From the NCBI RefSeq assembly GCF_903815225.1, contig NZ_LR813084.1, positions 372,001 through 436,000 of the forward strand: DNA of 64,000 bases. The letters are read 5' to 3'. Below the pieces are notes generated by a model. It saw nothing but the letters and a program-made list of their open reading frames with translations. It was not told the origin of the DNA and did not search any database. The stretch is from Delftia tsuruhatensis (lineage in GTDB: Bacteria > Pseudomonadota > Gammaproteobacteria > Burkholderiales > Burkholderiaceae_C). How positions within the stretch are numbered: position 1 is the stretch's first letter; each line of letters begins with the position of its first letter. This document shows, piece by piece, positions 8,756-17,962 of this stretch. The position numbers were made by a program, and so were the translations under genes.

Positions 8756-10123
8756 TCAGCCCCGGCGGCCCACGGCCTGCACGCGCGAGGCCAGGGCGAT
8801 CAGCAGCAGCACGGGCAGGCCGAGCAGGGCCGTGGCGTGGAAGAAGTTCTGATAGCCGTGCGCATCGACGAAGGCGCCGGAAAACCCCGCCAGCCACTTG
8901 GGCGCCAGCAGCATCATGGAACTGAACAGTGCGTACTGGGTCGCCGAGTACTGGACATTGGTCAGCCCCGACAGGTAGGCGATGAAGGCAGCCGATGCGA
9001 TGCCGCCGGCCAGGTTGTCGGCGCTGACCACGAAGACCAGGGCCGTCACGTCGTGGCCGCGCGTGGCCAGCCAGGCGAACAGCAGGTTGGTCGCCGCCGA
9101 GAGCACGGCGCCCAGCATCAGCACGCGCATCACGCCCCAGCGCATGGCCAGCGCGCCGCCCAGAAAGGCGCCGGCCAGCGTCATCAGCACGCCGTAGATC
9201 TTGGTCACGGCGGCCACCTCGTCCTTGGTGAAGCCCATGTCCACATAGAAAGGGTTGGCCATGATGCCCATGACCACGTCGCTGATGCGGTAGATGGCGA
9301 TCAGGCCCAGTACCAGCAGCGCCTGCCAGCGGTAGCGCGCCAGGAAGTCGGCGAAGGGCTCGATCAGGGCGCCCCGCAACCATTCGACGGCGTTGCGCGC
9401 CGGGGCCTGGGGGCGTGGCGCGGGCTCGGGCGAGAGCAGCACGGTCAGCAGGCCCACGCCCATGGAGGCCGCCATGACCAGGTAGGCGAAGCGCCAGGCG
9501 CCGCTCTGGTAGCCCGCCGTGCCTGCGACTTCGGCGCGTGCCGCCAGCCACAGCACGCCCGCGCCGGCCCAGATCATGGCCAGGCGGTAACCCGTCTGGT
9601 AGGTAGCGGCCAGCGCCGCCTGGCGGTCGGCATCGGCCGATTCGATGCGGAAGGCATCCAGCGCGATGTCCTGCGTGGCCGAGCCGAAGGCCACGGCCAG
9701 CGCGCACCACACCAGCGGCGTGAGGGAGGCGCGCGGATCGTTGAAGGCCATGCCGCACAGGCCGGCGACCACCAGCATCTGCGCGAAGACCAGCCAGCTG
9801 CGACGTCTGCCCAGCCAGCGCGTGAGCAGGGGCAGCGGCATGCGGTCCACCAGCGGCGACCAGACCCATTTGAAGGCATAGGCCAGCCCCACCCAGCTCA
9901 GGTAGCCGATGGTCGTGCGGTCGATGCCCGCCTCGCGCAGCCAGAACGACAGCGTGCCCAGCACCAGCAGCAGGGGCAGGCCGGCGGAAAAACCCAGGGC
10001 CAGCATGCGCAGGCTGGCCGGCTCGGCGTAGACACGCCAGGTGTCGGCCCAGCTGCGGCGGGGTGCCGGGGTGGGGGGTGGGGGGGCGGCAGAAGGGGCA
10101 GTGGGGGTGGACGGCTCGGTCAT
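8756..10123 (-). CDS. ampG: AmpG-like muropeptide permease (MFS)
   Basis: A 455-residue major facilitator protein with about 12 membrane segments. Motifs fitting AmpG are GFSAGLPLLLVLGTLSFWL near the N-terminus, GLAYAFKWVWSPLVDR, and GSATQDIALDAFRIE in the first half. AmpG imports anhydromuropeptides for cell-wall recycling and can feed beta-lactamase induction (family knowledge). The first 25 residues are a Pro/Thr/Ala-rich tail encoded by long C-runs, unusual for the family. No ampC-type gene is adjacent. Divergent from the AraC gene at 10211. Confidence 0.85.
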   Translation of the reverse strand: MTEPSTPTAPSAAPPPPTPAPRRSWADTWRVYAEPASLRMLALGFSAGLPLLLVLGTLSFWLREAGIDRTTIGYLSWVGLAYAFKWVWSPLVDRMPLPLLTRWLGRRRSWLVFAQMLVVAGLCGMAFNDPRASLTPLVWCALAVAFGSATQDIALDAFRIESADADRQAALAATYQTGYRLAMIWAGAGVLWLAARAEVAGTAGYQSGAWRFAYLVMAASMGVGLLTVLLSPEPAPRPQAPARNAVEWLRGALIEPFADFLARYRWQALLVLGLIAIYRISDVVMGIMANPFYVDMGFTKDEVAAVTKIYGVLMTLAGAFLGGALAMRWGVMRVLMLGAVLSAATNLLFAWLATRGHDVTALVFVVSADNLAGGIASAAFIAYLSGLTNVQYSATQYALFSSMMLLAPKWLAGFSGAFVDAHGYQNFFHATALLGLPVLLLIALASRVQAVGRRG

Positions 10124-10210
10124 GTTCGGTGGCGGCAGGCTGCGGCCATTATCTGCGCCTGCGATGGCGCCATCGGTCGCGCGCTACCATCGCGAACACA
10201 GGACACTGCC

Positions 10211-10903
10211 ATGGCCTACACCCTTCCTTCCCTCCACGCCGATGCCGCTCTCGCGCCCCTCGGGTCGGTGCGCAGCTACAGCGGCGAGCACCAGGCCCAT
10301 GCCCATGGCCATGCGCAAATCCTCTATGCCCTGCAGGGGCGCATGGAGCTGGAAGTCGGCGGGCGCAGCGCCTTCGTCGATGCGGTCAGCGGCATGCTGA
10401 TCCCGGCGGGCACCGACCATGGCTACCTGGCCGCGCCGGATTCGCGCGTGTTCGTCATCGATGCGCCATCGGGCCCGGGCCTGGACCGGATACGGCGCTT
10501 TTCCGTGCCGCCGGCCCTGCGCGGCCAGGCCTCGGAAGGTCCGGCGTCCGCGCAGCTGGCCCAGGTGCTTCAGGCCCCGGGCCTGCTGGCGCGGCGGGGA
10601 CTGGACCTGCAGCAGCTGGCCACGCGCGTGCAGGGCGCGCTGCACGAGGACTGGCCCACGGCCCGCCTGGCCGCGCTGTGCCACATGAGCGCGCAGCGCT
10701 TTCATGCCCGCTTCGTGGAACTGGCGGGACAGCCGCCCCAGGCCTGGCTGCGCGGCCTGCGCCTGGATGCCGCAGGGCGCTGGCTGGCGCGCGGACTGCC
10801 GCTGGAGGCCACGGCCCTGCGCTGCGGCTATGCCTCCGCCAGCGCCCTGGCCTATGCGCTGCGGCGCGACCGGGGCGTGACGGCGCGGCAACTGCGCGGC
10901 TAG
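10211..10903 (+). CDS. AraC-family transcriptional regulator
   Basis: A 230-residue regulator with an N-terminal cupin-like sensing domain (HAHGHAQILYALQGRMELEV, about 33-52) and a C-terminal double helix-turn-helix of AraC type (AALCHMSAQRFHARFVELAG, then ALRCGYASASALAYALRRD). It is smaller than classical AraC. It precedes an EamA transporter by 65 bases on the same strand and probably controls it; a possible signal is a compound bound by the cupin. ATG 10211 lacks a strong ribosome site (GGACACTGCC). Confidence 0.87.
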   Translation: MAYTLPSLHADAALAPLGSVRSYSGEHQAHAHGHAQILYALQGRMELEVGGRSAFVDAVSGMLIPAGTDHGYLAAPDSRVFVIDAPSGPGLDRIRRFSVPPALRGQASEGPASAQLAQVLQAPGLLARRGLDLQQLATRVQGALHEDWPTARLAALCHMSAQRFHARFVELAGQPPQAWLRGLRLDAAGRWLARGLPLEATALRCGYASASALAYALRRDRGVTARQLRG

Positions 10904-10968
10904 CGCCTGGTCGCGGTCTCCGGACTACAAGTGTTTCTCGACAAATGCCCCACCGCGCCAGGCGCAAC

Positions 10969-11952
10969 ATGGGCACCATGGTTCGCAATTCTTCAGCTTC
11001 TTCTTCGGCCATCGGCATTGCCTTCGTTTCCGTGGCGGCCGTGCTCTGGGGCACGACGGGCACGGCGCAAAGCCTGGGCGCGGGCGGGCTGTCACCCTTC
11101 TGGGTGGGGGCCGCGCAACTGGCGGTCTCCAGCCTGTTCCTGGGCGCGCTGCTGGCGGCCTCCCATCTGCGCTGTGTCCGCCAAGGCGGGCCGCGCCAGG
11201 CCGGGCCGCGCCAGGCCTTGTTGCCCAACCCTGTCCATCGGGGCCTGCGCCGGTCGTGGTTCCTGCTGGCCTCCCTGGGCATCGGCGGCTACAGCATCTT
11301 CTTCTACGAGGGCGTCACGCGCACCGGCGTGGCCGTGGGCACGGCCGTGGCCATCGGCAGCGGCCCCATCTGGGCCGGACTGATGCAGGCCCTGGTGCTG
11401 CGCGCGCCGTTGTCCCTCCTGTGGTGGGGCGGGACCCTGGTCAGCGTGGCCGGCGGCGCGGCCATGGTGATGGCCAGGGGCGGCGGCACGCTGTCCTGGA
11501 GCGGCCTGGTCCTGTGCCTGCTGGCGGGGCTGTCCTATGCGGGCTATGCATTGATCAACAAGCGCCTGGTCACGCACATGCCGCCCCGGGTGGTGAACTT
11601 CTATGTCTTCACGGGCGCGGCCTGCATGGCCGTGCCGATCGCGCTGGCGCAAAGCGGCCTGCCCCAGTGGAGCCTGGCAGCCGTGCTGGTCGTGGTCTAC
11701 CTGGGCGTGGTGGTCTCGGGCCTGGCGCACATGCTGTTTTCCATCGGCTTGCGCAGCATCTCGGGCCCCACGGGCGTGACGCTGAGCCTGATCGAACCCG
11801 TGGCGGCCTTCGTGCTGGCCGTCTGGATCGTGGGCGAGCACCAGCCGCTGCAATCCTGGGTGGGGCTGCTGGCGGTGCTGGCCGGGCTGATGGTGGTGAT
11901 AGGCGCAGAGATGCGTGCGCAGCGCGCCGTGGCCGCCGCGCAGATGGCGTAA
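10969..11952 (+). CDS. EamA-family (DMT superfamily) transporter
   Basis: A 327-residue inner-membrane protein with about ten hydrophobic segments in two EamA repeats; the second repeat starts near LSWSGLVLCLLAGLSYAGYALINKR. The end of each repeat has the usual LIEPVAAFVLAVWIVGE-type segment. Such proteins export metabolites or amino acids; the substrate here is unknown. ATG 10969 or 10978 could start it. It follows the AraC gene and may form a regulator-exporter pair. Confidence 0.85.
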   Translation: MGTMVRNSSASSSAIGIAFVSVAAVLWGTTGTAQSLGAGGLSPFWVGAAQLAVSSLFLGALLAASHLRCVRQGGPRQAGPRQALLPNPVHRGLRRSWFLLASLGIGGYSIFFYEGVTRTGVAVGTAVAIGSGPIWAGLMQALVLRAPLSLLWWGGTLVSVAGGAAMVMARGGGTLSWSGLVLCLLAGLSYAGYALINKRLVTHMPPRVVNFYVFTGAACMAVPIALAQSGLPQWSLAAVLVVVYLGVVVSGLAHMLFSIGLRSISGPTGVTLSLIEPVAAFVLAVWIVGEHQPLQSWVGLLAVLAGLMVVIGAEMRAQRAVAAAQMA

Positions 11953-12031
11953 CTCTTTGTAGGCCTGCGCCGCTTTCAAGATGCGCAGTTCTCTGCATTG
12001 GCCGATGCCGTCCGGCCGCTAGACTGGCGGC

Positions 12032-12910
12032 ATGCAGACATCCCATCTTCCTTCCGAGCCCTGCGCCGCCACCGGCTGGGGCTGTGCCTGCGCCCCCTGG
12101 CGCGCGCGTCGCGGCTTCCTGCTGGCGGGCAGCGCGGCGGCGCTGGGGCTGGCGACGGCGCCGGTGGCCGCACAGGTCGACGTGGGTGGGTCCTCCAGCC
12201 TGCGCAAGCTGGTGCCTGCCGAGACGCTGGAGGGCGCGGCCACCGACCAGTACCAGCAACTGCTGGCCAAGGCCCGTGCCCAGGGCGCGCTGGCTGGCGA
12301 GGGCAACCCGCAGCTGCAGCGCCTGCGCGCCATTGCCAGGAGGCTGATCCCGTACACCGCGCAATGGAATCCCCGTGCGAATTCCTGGCGCTGGGAGGTC
12401 AACCTGATCGGCAGCAAGGAGATCAATGCCTTTTGCATGCCGGGTGGCAAGATCGCCTTCTACACGGGCATCATCGACCAGCTGCAGCTGACCGACGACG
12501 AGATCGCCATGATCATGGGCCACGAGATGGCCCATGCGCTGCGCGAGCACTCGCGCGAGCAGCTGGCCAAGAACCAGGCCACCAGCATCGGCATCTCGCT
12601 GGGCGCCCAATTGCTGGGCCTGGGCGACCTGGGCAATGCGGCGGCCCGCCTGGGCGGCCAGCTGCTGTCGCTCAAGTTCAGCCGGGGCGACGAGAGCGAG
12701 GCCGACCTCGTGGGCCTGGAACTGGCCGCGCGTGCGGGCTACAACCCCCAGGCCTCGGTGTCGCTGTGGCGCAAGATGGGCCAGGCCACGGGCGACCGGG
12801 GCGGCCTGGCCTTCCTGTCCACCCACCCCGCCGGCCCGGACCGCATCCGCGAGCTGGAGCGCAACATCCCGCGAGTCGAAGGCCTGTACCAGGCCGCCCG
12901 GCGCGGGTAG
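12032..12910 (+). CDS. M48-family metallopeptidase, exported
   Basis: A 292-residue zinc protease. The N-terminus has RRGFLLAGSAAALGLATAPVAAQ, a signal-like segment with a twin-arginine flavour. The catalytic site is HEMAH (H164, E165, H168) and the third zinc ligand is probably E223 in DESEAD. The layout resembles periplasmic M48 proteins such as LoiP/YcaL and BepA (without TPR repeats), which degrade misfolded outer-membrane proteins. Convergent with the aldehyde dehydrogenase gene, 12 bases apart. Confidence 0.9.
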   Translation: MQTSHLPSEPCAATGWGCACAPWRARRGFLLAGSAAALGLATAPVAAQVDVGGSSSLRKLVPAETLEGAATDQYQQLLAKARAQGALAGEGNPQLQRLRAIARRLIPYTAQWNPRANSWRWEVNLIGSKEINAFCMPGGKIAFYTGIIDQLQLTDDEIAMIMGHEMAHALREHSREQLAKNQATSIGISLGAQLLGLGDLGNAAARLGGQLLSLKFSRGDESEADLVGLELAARAGYNPQASVSLWRKMGQATGDRGGLAFLSTHPAGPDRIRELERNIPRVEGLYQAARRG

Positions 12911-12922
12911 GCGCCGCTGCCC

Positions 12923-14380
12923 TCAGGCGGCGGCTTTTTGCCTGGGCTGGTAGCCCATCACCGCCTTGACTTCCAGGTACTCCTTGAAGCCGTGCTCGCC
13001 CCATTCCCGGCCCGTGCCCGACTGCTTGTAGCCGCCAAACGGCGCGCCGAAGTCCGGCCCCGCACCATTGAGGTGGACCATGCCCGTGCGCAGGCGCGAG
13101 GCCACGCGGCGCGCGCGCTCCAGGCTGCCGGACTGCACGTAGCCGGACAGGCCGTAGGGCGTGTCGTTGGCCTGGGCGATGGCCTCCTCCTCCGTGTCGT
13201 AGGGCAGGATGACCAGCACGGGGCCGAAGATTTCCTCGCGCGCAATGGTCATGTCGTTGCGCACGTCGGCGAACACCGTGGGCCGCACGAAGTAGCCGCG
13301 CGCAAGGCCCTCGGGGCGGCCCGGTCCACCGGCCACCAGAGTGGCGCCTTCGGCGATGCCTGCCTCGATCAGGCCCTGGATCTTGCGGAACTGCGCCTCG
13401 CTGACCACGGGGCCCATGTGCATGGCGCCGGTGTCGGCCATCGCATCGTCCACCTTCACGCCTTCGGCAGCGGCCTTGGCCGCGGCCACGGCACGCGCAT
13501 GCAGTGCGCGCGGCACGAACATGCGCGTGGGCGCGTTGCAGCTCTGGCCCGAATTGGTGAAGCAGGCGTTCACGCCCTGGACCACGGCCTTCTCGATGTC
13601 GGCATCGTCCAGCACGATGTTGGCCGACTTGCCGCCCAGCTCCTGCGTCACGCGCTTGACGGTGTCGGCCGCGGCCTTGGCCACGGCGATGCCCGCGCGT
13701 GTGGAGCCCGTGAAGGTCATCATGTCGATGCCCGGGTGCACGGACATGGCCTCGCCCACCGAGGGGCCGTCGCCGTTGACCAGGTTGAACACGCCGGCCG
13801 GCACGCCCGCCTCATGCAGCACCTCGGCCACCAGGATGGCATTCAGCGGCGCGATCTCCGAGGGCTTGAGCACCATGGTGCAGCCCGCCGCCAGGGCGGG
13901 GGCCACCTTGCACATGATCTGGTTGATGGGCCAGTTCCAGGGCGTGATCATGCCCACCACGCCCACGGCTTCATGGACGATGCCGGTGGTGCCGCGCAGG
14001 CTCTCGAACTCGAAGTCCCTGAGGACCTGGATCGTCTGCTTCAGGTGCCCCGCGCCCACCGTGGCCTGGGCCGCGCGCGACAGCCACAGCGGCGCGCCCA
14101 TCTCCAGCGAGATGGTCTGCGCGATCTCGTCGATGCGGCGCATGTAGACCGCCAGCACCTTCTCCAGCAGGGCCAGCCGCTGGTCGCGCGTGGTCTGCGA
14201 GAAGCCGTCGAAGGCCCGGCGCGCGGCCGCCACGGCGGCGTCGACATCGGCGGCCGAGCCCATGCTGATGCGCGCCACGGCCTGTTCGGTGGAGGGGTTG
14301 ATCACCTCCAGCGTGCGCGGCACGGCCGGGGGAACCCATTGGCCGTCGATGTAGAACTGCAGGTGCTCTTGGGTGCTCAT
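12923..14380 (-). CDS. NAD(P)-dependent aldehyde dehydrogenase
   Basis: A 485-residue ALDH with the full catalytic set: N149 in TPWNWP, E247 in TQELGGKSAN, C281 in NSGQSCNAPTR, and a C-terminal GGYKQSGTGRE. It oxidises an aldehyde to the acid. The ATG at 14380 is preceded on its strand by GGAGA at a good distance. It is the last gene of an operon starting at 17879, 23 bases after the TauD-type dioxygenase. The dioxygenase would be expected to release an aldehyde, so this enzyme probably clears or uses that product (inference). Confidence 0.92.
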   Translation of the reverse strand: MSTQEHLQFYIDGQWVPPAVPRTLEVINPSTEQAVARISMGSAADVDAAVAAARRAFDGFSQTTRDQRLALLEKVLAVYMRRIDEIAQTISLEMGAPLWLSRAAQATVGAGHLKQTIQVLRDFEFESLRGTTGIVHEAVGVVGMITPWNWPINQIMCKVAPALAAGCTMVLKPSEIAPLNAILVAEVLHEAGVPAGVFNLVNGDGPSVGEAMSVHPGIDMMTFTGSTRAGIAVAKAAADTVKRVTQELGGKSANIVLDDADIEKAVVQGVNACFTNSGQSCNAPTRMFVPRALHARAVAAAKAAAEGVKVDDAMADTGAMHMGPVVSEAQFRKIQGLIEAGIAEGATLVAGGPGRPEGLARGYFVRPTVFADVRNDMTIAREEIFGPVLVILPYDTEEEAIAQANDTPYGLSGYVQSGSLERARRVASRLRTGMVHLNGAGPDFGAPFGGYKQSGTGREWGEHGFKEYLEVKAVMGYQPRQKAAA

Positions 14381-14403
14381 GAAGCTGTCTCCGTGTCTCG
14401 TTG

Positions 14404-15279
14404 TCATGGGATGGAAGGGGAGTCGAAGGTGACGCGCTGGTTCACGCGGTAGTGGGGCCAGTAGTCGGCCACAGCATAGTGCTGTGTGCTGCGGTTGTCC
14501 CAGATGGCGATGCCGCCCGCGTCCCATTGATGATGCACCATGAACTCCGGTTTCTTCAGCCAGTCCAGCAGGAAGGCCAGCACGCCGCGTGCCTCATGGC
14601 GGTCCACGCCCGTGATGTGGCGTGTGAAGTCGGCGTTGACGAAGATGCATTTGCGCCCCGAGTCGGGGTTGACGCGCACCACGGGATGGGTCACCGGCTT
14701 GAACTGGCGCAGCGCCTCGAACAGCGCCTCCTCGCCCTTCCTGCCCAGGTATTCCCGGAAGCCCGATTCCTCCCAGGTATGCACCGCCTGCAGGCCTTCC
14801 AGGTACTGCTGCATGCCCGGCGACAGCCAGTCGTAGGCCTTGCTGGTGCTGGTCCAGCAGGTGTTGCCGCCGGCCGGCGGCGTGGTCACGATCTGGATCA
14901 CGGTGCCCAGCGGCGGCTGCAGCTTCCAGCTGATGTCGGTGTGCCAGTTGTCGATGGCCGGCGGGCGGTCCTTGTCGGAGACGATCATTTCCACGTCGGG
15001 CATGCCGCTCTTGCGCTCGAAGTACGAGCCCTTGGACAGCGGGCCGAACACCCGGGCCAGCGCCACATGCTGCTCGGCCGTGATGGCCTGGGGCCGGAAG
15101 AAGATGACCTCGAAGTCGTACAGGGCCTGGCGCAGTTCGGCCTGCACCTCGGGGGACAGCGGCCGGGTCAGGTCCACGCCCTCGATCCAGGCCGCGAAGT
15201 TGGGCATGCGCGGCACGGGGCGGATGTGGTGGTAGCGGGCGTCGATGTCGATCAGCTGCATGGGGGCGGCATTGGCCAT
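14404..15279 (-). CDS. TauD/TfdA-family 2-oxoglutarate dioxygenase
   Basis: A 291-residue Fe(II)/2-oxoglutarate oxygenase. Iron ligands are H113 and D115 (NWHTDIS) and H267 (DNRSTQHYA); R278 should bind 2-oxoglutarate and R282 aligns with the sulfonate-binding arginine of TauD. Overall it is closely TauD-like, but the segment aligned with the taurine-contacting loop differs (KGSYFERKSG, and Ile at the place of an Asn before NWHTD), so the substrate is probably not taurine. A perfect AAGGAG site precedes the ATG. The neighbouring ABC importer suggests the substrate is taken up, perhaps a sulfonate or related ester. Confidence 0.88.
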   Translation of the reverse strand: MANAAPMQLIDIDARYHHIRPVPRMPNFAAWIEGVDLTRPLSPEVQAELRQALYDFEVIFFRPQAITAEQHVALARVFGPLSKGSYFERKSGMPDVEMIVSDKDRPPAIDNWHTDISWKLQPPLGTVIQIVTTPPAGGNTCWTSTSKAYDWLSPGMQQYLEGLQAVHTWEESGFREYLGRKGEEALFEALRQFKPVTHPVVRVNPDSGRKCIFVNADFTRHITGVDRHEARGVLAFLLDWLKKPEFMVHHQWDAGGIAIWDNRSTQHYAVADYWPHYRVNQRVTFDSPSIP

Positions 15280-15338
15280 GGGGAACTCCTTGAAGGAACG
15301 GGGTGGGTGGAGGGAAAGGGCAGGGGATGGGATGGCGT

Positions 15339-16103
15339 TCACTGCCAGTGCAGCAGCCGCCTCTCGGCCCATGACATGAAGCGCACCATGCCCACGCCCA
15401 ACAGGGCCAGCACCAGCAGCAGCGCCATGACGCCATTGATGTCGAAGGTGGAGCCCAGGTAGGCCAGGGTCTGGCCCAGGCCCTTTTCGCTGGCGATGAT
15501 CTCGGTGCCCACCACGCCCAGCAGGGCATAGATCAATCCCAGGCGCAGGCCCGAGAAGATCACCGGGACGGCGCCTGGCAGCGTGACCTCGAAGAAGGTG
15601 GTGGCGGCGCTGGCACCCAGCGTGCGGCACAGCGTGACGTGGTCCTGGCTGACGCCCCGCATGCCTGCCACCGTGGCCGACAGCACGATGAAGAAGGTCA
15701 GCGAGCAGCCTACCGCGATCTTGCTGCCCAGGCCCAGGCCGAACCACAGGATGAACAGCGGCGCCAGCGCAATGCGCGGCATCACGTTCAGCGCGCTGAA
15801 GTAGGGCTCGGCAAAGCGCTCGATGGCCGGCCAGCGCACGAACAGCAGCCCCGTGGCGAAGGCGGCCACGCTGCCCAGCACGAAGGAGCCGGCCACGGCC
15901 GCCAGCGTCCACCCCAGGTCGCTCCAGAAGCGCGCCGCGCCCAGGTGGTTCCACAGAGAGGCGGCCACGCCGCTGGGCTGTCCGAAGAAGGTGGGGTCCA
16001 GCCAGCGGCGCGCGGCGGCCAGCTCGGCCAGCCCCAGCAGGGCGGTGATGAACAGCGCATGCAGCGCCAGCCATTGCAGACGGTCCAGACGGTCAGCCTT
16101 CAT
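15339..16103 (-). CDS. ABC transporter permease, SsuC/TauC type
   Basis: A 254-residue inner-membrane permease with about six segments and the EAA loop (CRTLGASAATTFFEVTLPGAVP) of binding-protein-dependent transporters. It resembles permeases for sulfonates, nitrate or pyrimidine precursors. Start at 16103 overlaps the ATPase gene by 11 bases, and there are 59 bases to the dioxygenase gene. A longer frame extends upstream but lacks a better start. Confidence 0.88.
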   Translation of the reverse strand: MKADRLDRLQWLALHALFITALLGLAELAAARRWLDPTFFGQPSGVAASLWNHLGAARFWSDLGWTLAAVAGSFVLGSVAAFATGLLFVRWPAIERFAEPYFSALNVMPRIALAPLFILWFGLGLGSKIAVGCSLTFFIVLSATVAGMRGVSQDHVTLCRTLGASAATTFFEVTLPGAVPVIFSGLRLGLIYALLGVVGTEIIASEKGLGQTLAYLGSTFDINGVMALLLVLALLGVGMVRFMSWAERRLLHWQ

Positions 16104-16881
16104 GGTGCACCCATCCCGATTCGAGCTGCGACCACAGGGCCGCATAGAGTTCATGGAAGCGCGGCGACTTCTGCAGCGCGCGGATGGAGCGCGGGCGCGG
16201 CAGGTCGATGGGCAGGTCGGCGATGATGCGGCCCGGCCGCGAGGACATCACCACCACGCGGTCGGCGACGGCCACGGCCTCGGCCAGGTCGTGGGTCACG
16301 AACAGCACGCTGTGGCGGTGCTGCTGGCACAGGCGCAGCAGCAGGTCCTGCAGCTGCAGCTTGGTCTGCGCGTCCAGGGCGCCGAAGGGCTCGTCCATCA
16401 GCAGCAGCGGCGCGTCCATCGCGAAGGTGCGTGCCAGGGCCGTGCGCTGGCGCATGCCGTGGGACAGGGCCTTGGGCAGGGCCTGGGCATGGTCGGCCAG
16501 GCCGACCTCGTGCAGCAGCTGCAGCGCGCGCCGCGTGCTGTCCGCCGTGGAGGTGCCGCGCACGCGGGCGCCGAAGGCGGCGTTCTCCAGCGCCGTGCAC
16601 CAGGGCAGCAGGCTGTCGCGCGCCAGCATGTAGCCGACCTGGGGGTTGCCGATGCGCGGCACCTCGCCCAGCACGCGCAGCGCGCCCGCGCCGGTGTGCG
16701 CCACCAGGCCCGCGCACAGGTTCAGCAGCGTGGTCTTGCCACAGCCGCTGGGGCCGACCAGGGCGATGAACTCGCCTTGCGCCGCCTGCAGGCAGATGTC
16801 GGAGAGCACGGGCGTGGTGCCGTCGAAACTCAGTTGCAGCCCGTCGATGGCAATGGCGGGCGCCTGGGAGGTTGTCTGCAT
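16093..16881 (-). CDS. ABC transporter ATP-binding protein, SsuB/TauB type
   Basis: A 262-residue ATPase: Walker A GPSGCGKT (43-50), a Q-loop region containing PQVGYMLARDSLLPW, signature LSHGMRQR (His in place of the usual second Gly), and Walker B LLLMDEPFGALD. The DSLLPW segment is typical of the nitrate/sulfonate/taurine group. It energises uptake together with the permease at 15339 and the binding protein at 16893. The variant signature is found in this subgroup and does not imply loss of function. Confidence 0.9.
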   Translation of the reverse strand: MQTTSQAPAIAIDGLQLSFDGTTPVLSDICLQAAQGEFIALVGPSGCGKTTLLNLCAGLVAHTGAGALRVLGEVPRIGNPQVGYMLARDSLLPWCTALENAAFGARVRGTSTADSTRRALQLLHEVGLADHAQALPKALSHGMRQRTALARTFAMDAPLLLMDEPFGALDAQTKLQLQDLLLRLCQQHRHSVLFVTHDLAEAVAVADRVVVMSSRPGRIIADLPIDLPRPRSIRALQKSPRFHELYAALWSQLESGWVHHEG

Positions 16882-16892
16882 GGCGCCGTTCC

Positions 16893-17879
16893 TCACTGCG
16901 CCAGCAGGGGCGCGGTGTCGATCAGCCGGCCGATCTGCCCGGTGCGCTGCATATAGCCGGCCGCATGCTGCAAGGCCTTGGGATCGACGGGAAAGCGCAT
17001 GCCCGCCAGCGCATTGCGCAGCGCCACCTCCAGGATGCGGTCGCCGTCCGGCACGTTGATCCTGAAGCTGTCCTTCGCCACCTGGAGCAGGGCCGGGAAC
17101 TGTGCCGGGTCCTGGGCGAAGTCGGCCGCCTCCTGCATCGCGCGCCTGAAGCCGTCCACGGCCCGGGCATTGCCGCGCAGGAAGTCGGCGCGCACCACCT
17201 GCAGCACGCCGGCGCCGTGGGTGTCCACCACGTCGGACGGGCCCTGGCCCCGGCGCGGGTCCAGCACCACGCGGCAGGCCTGGGTCACCTCGCAAAAGCC
17301 GTCCATGGGCGAGAACAGCATCAGGCCATCCACCTGCTTTTGCGCGATCGCCGGAAAGGCCGTGTTGGGCGACCCCACGGCGACGATGGTGACGTCGCCG
17401 GCCTGCATGCCCGCGCCCTGCAGCAGGCTCACCAGCTGGAACTCCGCCGCGCTGCCGCGTGCCGTCACGCCGATGCGGCGGCCCTTGAAGTCCTGCATCA
17501 GCGCCGGATAGCCCTGGGCCGCGCGCGGCGTGGGCAGGTGGGCCGAGGCCATGAGGAAGAAGGTCGGGCTGCGCGCGCCACTGCCGATCACCTTGAGGTC
17601 GGCGCCCTTGCCCACGGCCTGCAGCAGCACCTCGGGCGGCGTGAAGGCCACCTCGATGTCGCCGGCCAGCAGGGTCTGCAGCGCCAGCGGCGCCTGGGGG
17701 ATGGTGCGCAGCTCGCAGCGCAGGCCGTGCTTCTCGCACAGGCCTTGCGCATGGGCCACGCGCACCAGGAAATTGCCGATGCCGGGGTAGTCCTGGATGC
17801 GCAGCGTGGGAGTCTGGGCCTGGGCCGCCAGGGGCGGCAGCAGGGCGAGGGCGATGGCGATCAGCAGTCTTCGGATCAT
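16893..17879 (-). CDS. ABC substrate-binding protein, NMT1/SsuA-like
   Basis: A 328-residue periplasmic protein. The signal peptide is about MIRRLLIAIALALLPPLAAQ with AQA cleavage. The mature part has the NMT1/THI5-SsuA fold pattern: RIQDYPGIGNFLV at the start, GDIEVAFTPPEVLLQAVGKG, and DFKGRRIGVTARGSAAEF. It delivers a small organic substrate to the permease. First gene of a five-gene operon and divergent from the Crp/Fnr-type regulator, with an 83-base shared control region. Confidence 0.87.
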   Translation of the reverse strand: MIRRLLIAIALALLPPLAAQAQTPTLRIQDYPGIGNFLVRVAHAQGLCEKHGLRCELRTIPQAPLALQTLLAGDIEVAFTPPEVLLQAVGKGADLKVIGSGARSPTFFLMASAHLPTPRAAQGYPALMQDFKGRRIGVTARGSAAEFQLVSLLQGAGMQAGDVTIVAVGSPNTAFPAIAQKQVDGLMLFSPMDGFCEVTQACRVVLDPRRGQGPSDVVDTHGAGVLQVVRADFLRGNARAVDGFRRAMQEAADFAQDPAQFPALLQVAKDSFRINVPDGDRILEVALRNALAGMRFPVDPKALQHAAGYMQRTGQIGRLIDTAPLLAQ

Positions 17880-17930
17880 GGGATGGCTCCGTGCGGGTTG
17901 GGTATGCCGCGATTACAGGGACGGGGCTGG

Positions 17931-17944
17931 GCAGCAATTGCCGC
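17931..17944. promoter_or_regulatory. Candidate operator between the divergent regulator and transporter operon
   Basis: GCAGCAATTGCCGC is a 14-base inverted repeat (GC-n-GCAATTGC-n-GC) in the 83-base divergent region. A Crp-type or other dimeric regulator could bind it; binding is inferred only from symmetry and position. Confidence 0.35.
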
Positions 17945-17962
17945 GAAAGGGACAATGGCCGG

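Noticed and set aside
8837-10210. N-terminal extension of the AraC gene frame
   Set aside because: It is antisense to ampG with Gln/His-rich shadow composition; the family match starts at 10211.
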